This document shows positions 47,146-57,500 of a stretch of DNA of 64,000 bases, piece by piece (the stretch's first letter is position 1; each line of letters opens with the position of its first letter). This DNA comes from Ampullaceana balthica (Eukaryota > Mollusca > Gastropoda > Lymnaeidae): positions 643,566-707,565 of the forward strand of contig CALYLW010000312.1 of the NCBI GenBank assembly GCA_944989445.1, in the 5' to 3' direction. The position numbers and the translations under genes are program-made. A model generated the notes under the pieces. The model saw only the letters and a program-made list of their open reading frames with translations. It was not told the DNA's origin and did no database searches.

Positions 47146-47468
47146 TTTTATATAGACAAAATATGTACATGGCAAGGTTTACACATATTTACACATTTAA
47201 ACACACAAAAAACATATTTTTCCAATGGTCTTTGGCGACCCCTGCCAAATCGTCATTCGACACCCGGGGGGGTCACGACCCACAGGTTGAGAACCGCTGT
47301 CTTTGAGTCTCTCATTTTCTTATAAAAACGTTTATTTCTTTAAATATCTATACAATAAAATTTGTGTTCAGTGGAAAATTAAATTTTAGACTATTATAGT
47401 ATTTTCTGACATAAGTTAAAAAACAGATGTGAAATGAGTTCTCAAACATTTTTCGCTAGAAAAAAGCA

Positions 47469-47600
<132 letters not shown>

Positions 47601-47606
47601 ATTAGG

Positions 47607-47690
47607 GCATCGGAAATTAACGATTAATTTCTCGATTAATCGTTAAATTTTTTAACGATTAAATTATTTTAAACGATTAATAGACCCATC
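47607..47690. mobile_element. CGATTAAT element end
   Basis: TAGGGCATCGGAAATTAACG then TTTCTCGATTAATCGTTAAA and TAACGATTAAA, matching the right end of 40206-40672; no partner end nearby. Confidence 0.5.
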
Positions 47691-47966
47691 ACTTACAAAT
47701 TATTGCAAGTCAAAATAAAAAAGTAAAATAGCCGCCGATAAATAATACATTTCCTGACGATTACACGAACATTTTGGTTTTAAACTACTGACTGACGGGA
47801 ATGTTCAAAATGTTGTTAAAGTTTGCCTACCCTGGTTTTAACACTTCGCCTACTTATCAAACCAAATGAAAAGCGTATTAAGCTTATGGCAGTAATGGAT
47901 TCTGACTCAGAGACAGAAAATGAAGACATCTCTTCAGATGAATTACTGCGTTATAAAATGGAGATA
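47691..47966. other. unassigned; short acidic open frame
   Basis: A plus-strand frame includes VMDSDSETENEDISSDELL (about 47895-47960) and runs into the Helitron. The acidic stretch is unexplained; I cannot assign it to a family. Confidence 0.35.
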
Positions 47967-49229
47967 TCAATATGCATAATTCCCGTTGTCTGTATGGATG
48001 TAATGCTGTTAGGTGGCACTGCGAATGGATGTAGTGCTGTTAGGTGGCGCTGCGATCGATTTTGTTTTATAGTGCTACTAATTTTAGAAAGCAGCGCATC
48101 ACATTACTGCACCAAAAATAACACTTTTCGAACGTTCCGCATAAAATTGTTCAATATGAATATGATAATAAATGAATCAAATAAAAATAAATGAAAGTTC
48201 TGTATTACGTTTTTTTTAAATCTGATGTGTATTTATTTTTAAAACGTCCGTTATTTTTGACGGGTGATACACTAGTAAATATATAATAATACATTGCTAA
48301 TTTATATAGCGCGGTACCCCAGTAAGGAAAGGGGCTCACTGCGCTTTAAATCAATATACATAATTCCCGTTGTCTGTATGTATGTATGTAATTGTTTTCG
48401 GGCTTATCCATTACATTACTTTTCGCCTATATTATAAAAAAGTTGTAGCTTATATTTTAATGCAAGGCCTGCATCGGAAGGCGCGCAAAAAGGTGTGCAA
48501 AATAATTATAAATTAAAGACGCACTGTAAAAAAAATATATGACGTCATTGTTTTAGCTTATATTTTAATTTTTGAAAAGGGAACGATGTAAAAATAGGAT
48601 TTGAGGATTTATAATTATTATGAAATACTTTGTGTACATTTCAGCAAGTTTAATATTTGGTATTTATCAAACACGGATAAGTTACTTATGTTAATTATGT
48701 ATATTGATTCCCGTTGTCTGTATGGGTGTAAGTTAGGTGACACTGCGATCGATTTTGTATAAGAAATATTATATGACGTTATTGTTTTAGCTTATATTTT
48801 AATTTTGGAAAAGGGAACGATGTAAAAATAGGATTTGAGGATTTATAGTTATTATGAAATACTTTGTGTACATTTCAGCAAGTTTAATATTTCGTATTTA
48901 TCAAACAAAGATAAACTGTGATTGGCCGACAGTAGTGAGGGTTAGTCATATTTAGGTGTTTTTTTTTGTTTGTTTTGTTTTGTTTTGAAAACCGAATATC
49001 GATTATGAAAGTCCGATTTTAATCCAGTTATCGTTTTATAGCTGACTTCATAGAAGTTAGGGATGTACCGAATTTCACCTGCAAATGTCTTGAAACCAAC
49101 AATGAGTTCCGACGTTCACTCGCGTTGTTTTGATTTCTTCGTGCTGTAGTTTGTGTCCGTTCTTTCTTCACTTTCTTTGCACTCTCCATGAACAAGTCTG
49201 CGGCGTATGCTACGCCGCGGCGCGTCTAG
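47967..49229 (+). mobile_element. Helitron, 1.26 kb
   Basis: Starts TCAATATGCATAATTCCCGT after TA and ends CTAG followed by T. The 3' hairpin is a perfect 8-bp stem, GCGGCGTA-TGC-TACGCCGC (49200-49218), seven bases before CTAG. The CCCGTTGTCTGTATG start motif recurs at about 48365 and 48707, so the element appears to be a concatenation of start regions, with a copy of the GCGGTACCCCAGTAAGG repeat at 48300-48350. No Rep/helicase; nonautonomous. Confidence 0.8.
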
Positions 49230-50169
49230 TAATAGATAATAACATTAACATGCATATAAGTATTAAATAAACTTAATTGAAACTTAATTGAGCCGATCGA
49301 ATTTTCTGAGTGGCACTTTGTCTTTTTCAGTTTTAGCAAAAAATAAAAATAAAAAATTATTACATTGTACATACATTTTTGGCATCGAATGTCATCAAAT
49401 TTCACACATAACTGTTACATCTTTTTGTAAAGAATTTTCACCTTTGTAAACTATACAACATAATGGTTTTTTGCATTAATTTGACACCATAGTTTTTTTT
49501 GGTACTCAAAACATCTTATTAATTCTGCTTTCCTGATAAATATAATTTCGTTACAGAAAACATCTTAAGAGTCAGTTAATTATTAATATGAGCCCTCTGC
49601 ACAATTAAGATTTCAGCGCGGGCTGCGTTTGGCCTACGGACTTTACTTTGGAACTCCTGCTTTAAACCCTTCAATGTAACTGTTTCTTAATAGGATTCAG
49701 AATAAAAGAGGCATAATGAAATAGTGTAAAACGACGAATTTTAGGTTTTAAACTTAATACTAGACAAAATTAAAGAGGCATCTGAACACAAATTATACTG
49801 ACATTTATTGCAGCTTAAATTAAATTTACATTTACATATTAATAATAAATTGGTAATAAATGCAAAAGTAAAATCAAATAATGTACATAAAATTTACACG
49901 AATGATCTAAATTCGATATTCTTTAATGGTAATTAAATAAAAAATTTAAAAATAATGTCAATCGAAAACTATGATTAACAACAAGTACATGTGTTCAATT
50001 ATGGTATTATATTATATCATATATAAAATATAATGACTCAATTTCAGAAAAATTTGTATTTTCTTAATGAAATTGTATTGAAAATCAATGTTACTTCATA
50101 CTTCCCTCATGCTCATCATTATCAAATTATAAAACAAGGGATGCTGGGTAAAAGGACAACACCCTAGCC
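49230..50169. other. AT-rich spacer downstream of RPB1, no gene
   Basis: No frame, array or transposon end recognised between the Helitron and the MITE. Confidence 0.55.
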
Positions 50170-50373
50170 CAGTGGTGGCGAACTTTTTTGGTGCCACATG
50201 CCCAAAATTCAAACCAAAACCCAAGTGCCAACACCCCAAAGAAACCCGAAAATGGGGATTAGGCTTAGCTGGTTTGATTAAGAAAGTAATATTTTAGTCG
50301 CGTGCCGGCTGATGACGCTCTGAGGGTCAACTGTGGCTCACGTGCCGCCCGTGCCATAGGTTCGCCATCGCTG
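50170..50373. mobile_element. hAT-type MITE just downstream of RPB1
   Basis: Inverted ends CAGTGGTGGCGAACTTTTTT and, from the right, CAGCGATGGCGAACCTATGG, with internal GTGCCAC and GTGCCGCCCGTGCCA motifs. Flanking octamers CCCTAGCC and CCCTACTT agree at five positions, a weak TSD. It is 204 bp with no coding capacity and lies beyond the candidate poly(A) signal. Confidence 0.7.
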
Positions 50374-50424
50374 CCCTACTTTCTACTTTCAACCTATTTG
50401 TAAACTAATTTTTTCTCCCAAACA

Positions 50425-50430
50425 TTTATT
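50425..50430 (-). promoter_or_regulatory. candidate poly(A) signal of RPB1
   Basis: AATAAA on the minus strand, about 310 nt after the RPB1 stop codon. It is the first canonical hexamer I see downstream. Cleavage site not determined. Confidence 0.5.
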
Positions 50431-50738
50431 CAACTAATGGCACAGGAATCTTTTAAGCTAAATAATAAAACCACTTCCTAATACGATATCTGTCTGAAAC
50501 TTGACTCACTTAATATAAATATGAATAATGAATAGTAATATGAATAACAGCAAACATACAACTATGGTGTTGGACTTTAGGAAGCCATTGGACACTGTGC
50601 ATCATTATTTTTGTAACCAGAAATTGAAAAAAGTAGTTGGTGATGTTGGGGAATAGGTAAGAGGTTTTGGATATTTGAATTGCAATGTTGGTTTGGCTGA
50701 TATTGAAATTAGGTCCAATGATGGAGGTGTTTGGAGTA

Positions 50739-51538
50739 TTATGGTGATGTTGGGGAGTATGATGGTGAGGTTGGAGAGTATGATGGTGATGATGGGGAGT
50801 ATGATGGTGATGTTGGAGAGTATGATGGTGATGCTGGAGAATATGATGGTGATGTTGGAGAGTATGATGGTGATGTTTGGGAGTATGATGGTGATGTTGG
50901 AGAGTATGATGGTGATGTTGGGGAGTATGATGGTGATGTTGGAGAGTATGATGGTGATGTATGGGAGTAGTAGGGTGAGGTTGGTGAGTAAGATGGACTA
51001 GTGGGACTGTAGCTGGGAGAGGTCGGTGAATAGGACTGTGATGTAGGGGAGTAGGATGGTGATGTTGGGGAGTAAGATGGAGATGTAGGCGAATAGGATG
51101 GGCTTTTTGGAGAATATGACGGTGAGGTCGGGGAGTACTTTGGACTTGTAGGGGAGTAGCCTGGGCTCGAAGGAGACTTGGATGGTGAGGTTGGGGAATA
51201 GCTTGGGCTTGGAGGTGTTGCAATATCCGGAGAGCCGGGCATGTACTTTGGTGAGGAAGGTGAATAGCTAGATGAAGATGCACCATGAGATGAAGGAATG
51301 TAAGGAGAGCTGGGTGACCCAGGATTTCCAGGCTGTGGAGAATACCCTGGAGAAAATCCAACCTTACTTGCAGCAGACTGAGCAAAGCCGGCACCACCTG
51401 GAGTCATTCCACTGCCAACACCCGGGGACCAGGCACTAGCATACCCTGATGTTCCAACTTGACCCCATGGAGTCATACTTGGTGACATCGAGCTTGTTAA
51501 AGATCCTGCTGCAGGGAACATACCAGTACCTGCACCAC
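50739..51538 (-). CDS. POLR2A: RPB1 final exon: linker and C-terminal heptad domain
   Basis: 800 nt: two bases completing a Gly, 265 codons and TAA. The linker is Gly/Ser/Pro-rich ([15 protein letters not shown], then [16 protein letters not shown]). About 24 recognisable heptads follow, mostly YSPTSPS, with [28 protein letters not shown] and YSPASPS variants and one degenerate stretch ([15 protein letters not shown]). These repeats are the phosphorylation platform for capping, splicing and termination factors. Vertebrates have 52 and flies about 42. The stop is TAA where the array has TCA, and no acidic C-terminal tip follows in any frame nearby. Confidence 0.95.
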
Positions 51539-54500
51539 CTGATAGGAGAGGGATAAAGTTACCATAAGAATAAATCCATAACAATGCTAATTTGCATTAT
51601 CTAAAGATTTTAGAAAATGAAAAATAAATAAATTAAACACTCCCAAGTGACAATGAAGAGAAAACGTCAAGTGCTTTTTTGTTTGTTAATGAGAAGAATG
51701 ATTTATTTTGACCTGAACAAGTTTTCTTAAAGAGAAATGTAATGAGCTAACTTACCAGCCATGTGCCCAGCTCCCAGATTGGTAGGAATCTCCATACCAT
51801 ACTTGCATTTCTCAGCATCCAAGAGAAGTTCAAAGCATCCAGTTCCAATCTTGGCAAGTTGATCTAACATGATATTCTCAGACACACCTTTCATGGGGTC
51901 AACCTCAGCATGGGAGGCTGCTTCCATAAGAATATCAACCTCAAGACAGAAAATTATAATAATTTTTTTTATTATTTCTGTTGAAATTGATGTAAAAAAA
52001 ACCCAAAAGGGCTTTCAAAACTGGAGTTGGGGCGTTATATTATGTTATAGTACCAGGCTTTTGCTTTCACATGAATAACAAGGGATTTCACGTTGTCTTA
52101 TACGAGTAGCCATGTATCTATATGTATAATTCCCCAGAAATTTGGGCACGCACAAGACGCTAGCAAATAAGCATGACAAATGACTCTCGCTAGGGTCAAC
52201 CAATCACAGTTTATGGTTGGCAAGCGATGATGGTGCAGGATGGGGGGCAGGTAACAACATTCTCAGTGCACATGTCTTGAGACCAACAATGTGTCGGCGG
52301 TGCAACCCAACCTCACTCGTGTTGTTCAAATTTCTTCTTGCTGCTGTTTGTGTCTGTTCTTTCCCTGCTTTCTTTGCACTATCTATGAGCAAATCCGCCA
52401 GATTTTAAAGATTTTAATTTAAAAAAAAAGAAAATCCGTCAGGTGTACGTATATTGACAAAAGGCACGGTTTATTAATATGTGACATTTGAGATGACGTC
52501 AATGGCCCTGAGTCACTAAGACTCTTATAGGTCCCCTCAGGGAATTCCCCGGCAGCTTTCTCCTCTCCACTAAGGGGAGCTAGCCGACGGGTCATTTTTA
52601 GACACTTGTCAGGCTTCTAAAACTCAACAGATGCGTTTTCGGCTGGGGCTAAGCCCTAGACCCGTTGGCTTTCAACGCTCACAGAAGGCACAACAGGTTT
52701 GGGCAGGACCTCGCGCCTGTGTGGGTTAAGGCAACATAACATTTTATATTTTGAGGTAATGGGCAAAAAAGTTCACCGACCCTTGATTTAGTGGATGTAC
52801 CATGTAGATCCCAAGGCCATTAGTTTCGTTTGCTTAAAAAAATCAAATATTAACTCTAATCAAATTTGTCAACAGTTCAATGCCTGAAATTACATTATTA
52901 GAGCCAGAGGAATATCAAGCTGGTGTTGGATTAAGTATATTAAAATAATTATAAAACTACTCAACATTAACTTGTCAAATTTATCTGCTACTTATAAATG
53001 CTTAAACCCGGACAGGTTATCACCTATCAGCCTTTAACATGATTTTAAAAAAAAATTACTAGTCTTAGATAAGAAAATTTAAAAGATTTACTTTAAAATT
53101 CTTTGTTACCCACAAGGAAAAAAAAAGTTCACATTTAAACTAAATCCACCTTAATGGTTAAAACAAGGAACTTACAGCCACCTTAATGGTTAAAACAAGG
53201 AACTTACAGCCACCTTAATGGTTAAAACAAGGAACTTACAGCCACCTTAATGGTTAAAACAAGGAACTTACAGCCATCTTAATGGTTAAAACAAGGAACT
53301 TACAGCCACCTTAATGGTTAAAACAAGGAACTTACAGCTACCTTAATGGTTAAAACAAGGAACTTACAGCCACCTTAATGGTTAAAACAAGGAACTTACA
53401 GTTTTTTCAAAAGAACATCTTGCAAGAGCTCCAGATTCCAGCAAATTAAAACGATCCTTTGTTATTGCCATCAAGAGACCCTTTGAAGTCATGATGTCAC
53501 ACAGTAAAGCCAAGTGACGATAGTTGACATAAGAGCCATCAAAAGAGATGACATGTTTCATTTCTCTTTCAATGGCTTTACGAACAGCTTCAATTCCCAG
53601 AGTCTATTGAAGTTTTGTTAAAAAAAACTGGTGTTAATTTCCTTGTAAAAAGGGTTTATTTCTAAAGGCGCAACTGCACAAAATTAAGATTAAGTGCCAA
53701 CACAAGCTTATTTTTGTATGCTGTGGTCATAGAAACTTGTGAACGCTGCTACAGTTGCCCCATATGTCAGCATGGTCTGAAAAGGGAACTTTACTTTACA
53801 ACCTCATTTTTACACATCATGCTCCTTTCCCTTGTTCACACGAAGCTCACACCTCCTACTCTCAAAGGGATTTAGATGCCCACAGGAGCACACAGCAATT
53901 GTAAAAATGCAAGAAAGTATAATAATGATCTTATCTTATCTTTTCTTAACTATACAGACGCTCCTTCTATGCAGATCTTATCTTATCTTATCTTAACTAT
54001 ACAGACGCTCCTTCTATGCAGAAGATAGTTGCGTCCACAGACCATGACAGATGATCTGTTGGCAAGTGATGCAGCGTTCACAGGCCACGGCTTTGTGGGT
54101 TCCACGCATTACCCAGCCGCCTAACTGTGTTAGGTACCCATTCGGAGCGGGGTGACTCAGGGACGCCCTGGGCCCCGGGAACAAACCCTTGCCTTCACAC
54201 GGATTCGAACCCGTGACCATTGGTACGACAGTCCATTGCGCTGCCACTCGACCACCGCGTCCGCGTGATGGTAAAAAGTCACAAGATTTTATGCTACTGT
54301 GTTGCATGGGTGCATTCACATATTAAGTACAGTAGGGACGTACTGAGATAGTTTCAAAGAGGTATAGCTTGCCATATGTAAACATTCACCTTTTTATGAT
54401 GAATTTTTTTTTAACCAACTGCAGCTTTTCCATGAAAAAATAATGGCAAAAAGCTTGGTCTATCCCTAGCGGAACTTACTTTGGTTTAGACCAGGGGTGG

Positions 54501-57500
54501 CCAGACCTGTAGAAACTGAGAGCCATTTTAAAATTAAAAAAAACAACTATTGAGAGCCACATTGAAGCACTCTGTATCATTAAACCTGGCTTAAAAATCT
54601 TCCAGTACACTTGTAACATATATTTAATAAATTATATGCGAGCGGCAATGTGAACACAGAAGAGTTGCATGCCGCTCGCTAGCCGCGTTAGCTTAGACAC
54701 TTATGCAGACATTATTTGGTTTGTGTGTGGGCAGAGGTTGGGTATGATTCTGGGGATTCGGCATACATCAGGAGGAGGTGTTCGGAATTATATAGGTGCA
54801 TAAAAAAGTAAAACATCTTTTGTCTGTAATGCTGTATATTTAAAATGTGATTTAAAATGTTGTATAATGCATGTTTAAAATTATTTTAAGGGGCTTAAAG
54901 AATGAATTTGCATGAATTTTTCCTTACTGTTGATTGAGGTAACTTACATCAAACACTTCAATAATGTCATTAGTGTAGGTTCTGACAGGGTCAACATCTC
55001 TTTCACTGAGAACTTTAGTCAGACTGGACCCATCAGTTTCAAGGATCCACTCACTAACAGCTTTAAACTCCCCCTCCTCAGTAATGTGAACTCTCTTTTT
55101 GTCATCAGTGCAGGGCAAGTGCATGTACACCTGTAAAATGAAGACATACATTTAAAAAATATAATTAAAATAAAACATGTAACTTTTCATCTTATGAAAA
55201 TATTTTAAGTGTTAAAAAAGTATCGTTAATTGCCATAATAGACATCTTATTATTTAAAAATGAAATCTATGCAAATTACTCACTTTTGATATATTTTCAA
55301 TGCCTTGTACTGTCATGGCAGACAAAATATTAGTCTCAATAAAATGAAGAAAAACATCTCCTTCCTTTTTGTGTATTGTTTCCTCTTCCTGAAAATAATT
55401 TAAGTGAAACATGGTGAATGTTCAAGTTCAAGTATAAATAATTTATCTCTTCATTGTTAATATGTATAACACATGTATACCCCCTGTATTTTCTACTGTT
55501 TTAATCACAATTATCTAGTCCGAAATATCCCACAGTTTAATTATTTAAATGAATCATATGATACACATGATTAACATATTCTCTTTGGACTTTGTGTTAT
55601 GACTTTCATTTGAATGGAGAATTGTACAGCAGATAATTTAAATCTTACATACTATCCCTATATTTGATATTTTCCGTAACATTCTCTGCTTTCTTCAAGA
55701 TGTCTGAATCTATACAGCTCACATTTTTACTTAAAGGCTTTATGCCTACAACAATGAAATTGTAATTTAATTTTAAATAAAATCCATTAATATTCTCACA
55801 CTCTTGAAAAGCAATCAAAGATCTCCAATCCTTCACAATATCATCAAAATATAGTGTAATACATCAAACGTCTATTGTATTAGTCAACTCAAATATCATA
55901 ATTAACTTATTTACATGTTCAAAGTATTAGTATTAGACATAATGCTCATCATTCTATATTACAGTTATTTGAATCTGCCATCAATCTATTTTTATGCATT
56001 TTATAAAAATTGAAATTGCAGAAAATACGCGCATGAAAATTAGTTAAAAATGATTACTGTGTTGTCTTTTACATTAATTTGACTCACATCAAGATATGTG
56101 TTTTCATCTGAGTTCATAATTCGTATTCTAAGCACAAGCTTGTCAGCATTAAAGATACAGTTCAGATCATCACCAAATCCTGATTGAATTTTTTCAGAGA
56201 TTGCCTCCATGGTCAATTTTTTGTCAGTCACATGTTTACGGTCTAGTTCAATACGAAGAAGCCACGGGGAAATTCTGGATGCATCAAAATCTGGCATCTC
56301 ATAATTGATACTGACCTGTAGATGATGAATAAATTGATGAGTTTACTTTAATGTAATTTAATGCTCTAGCCAAAAAGGCTACAAATGCCAATGATCCAAC
56401 AAGACATCCTTTTAACACAGATCAAACCTACCCATTCTTGATCCTCTGCAATTACAGTATTCATGGGGTCTGGATCATAATAAATAGCAGTGTTTGCTGT
56501 GACCCTACGAAGTGTGGTGTGCTCCAGGTGGCACAAGACATCCTTACATCTCTCAGCATCACGAGCTGCTTGTCCCAAAAGGTAAACTGTCAGAGATGGG
56601 GTCTTGGGCTTCTTAGAGATGTTGATGATCTCTTTAAGACGCGGCACACCAAGAGTGACGTTCTTGGCAGACACTCCAGCGTAGTGGAAAGTGTTGAGGG
56701 TCATCTGAGTGGCCGGTTCTCCTAAGGATTGAGCTGCAAGGGCTCCTACCATCTCACCAGGATGCACCTATAGGGAAGACATTTTAAAATAAACCCAATA
56801 GGCAATTCAATAAAGCTGTTATTAACATTTAAAAATAAATTTCCCCATAGCATATAAATTTTAAAACAATTAATATTGGCCCTTTGTCACAATTCTTCTG
56901 AAATAAAAAAATATATATTGTTCAAAATCGTGACAATAAATGCTGAATAACTAAAGCATAACACGTAGACATGTCCGTGAAATAAAGAAAACTCTTGACT
57001 TACCATAGCCTGTTGGAATTTGGTTTCAATTTCACCAAGCACCCATTCAAAAGCCTCTGAAGTGAGGCAATGTTCCTCTGCCACTCTCTTGGTGCATAAG
57101 GTGGCCCTTATCAAAGCTTTCATCAGCAAAGTAGCATTTTCATTAGCCTGGTAGGAAATTTTGTCCTCTCCTACCACAATGATTAGCTTACGACATAAGT
57201 CTCGTACACCTTGAAAAAACAAAACAAAATACCATCAGTTGATGCAAGATGGTCTCATAATTTTGTTGCGTAAAATTACATGACAATGAAAAAGCTTATA
57301 ATTTTTTTTTATTAAAAAAAAACACGAACCTTCAATAACTTTGAGAGGATGCAAGTCTGAAGGCTTGCGTTTGTCTATCCTAAATATCTTCTGAGCATTC
57401 CACATAATTCTATCCATGTTGCAAGGTAGCACAATCCGAGCATCACCAGTAGAGAAGACTTGACGTATGTTGGACCTGTCTTCATTGAGCATCTCCCATT

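Larger units (their letters stand above)
44244..47299 (-). mobile_element. ZBED5-like hAT transposon, 3.06 kb, with TSD
   Basis: Left end CAGCGTTTCTCAACCTTTC, right end read inward CAGCGGTTCTCAACCTGTGG. Flanking octamers TCTTTAAG (44236-44243) and TCTTTGAG (47300-47307) match at 7/8. Carries an almost intact transposase on the minus strand and, between its start and the right terminus, a Helitron-like insertion (46722-47145). Confidence 0.9.

Noticed and set aside
50510..51397. Long open frames on both strands over the RPB1 CTD (His-rich minus frame; plus-strand frames of Tyr/Asp/Gly or Met/Val repeats)
   Set aside because: They are other-frame readings of the 21-bp heptad-coding repeat; the YSPTSPS frame continues the RPB1 exons in phase.
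54196..54256. A functional tRNA gene
   Set aside because: A and B boxes are present but the sequence is a SINE head with a LINE-type tail; a cloverleaf with paired acceptor arms was not evident.
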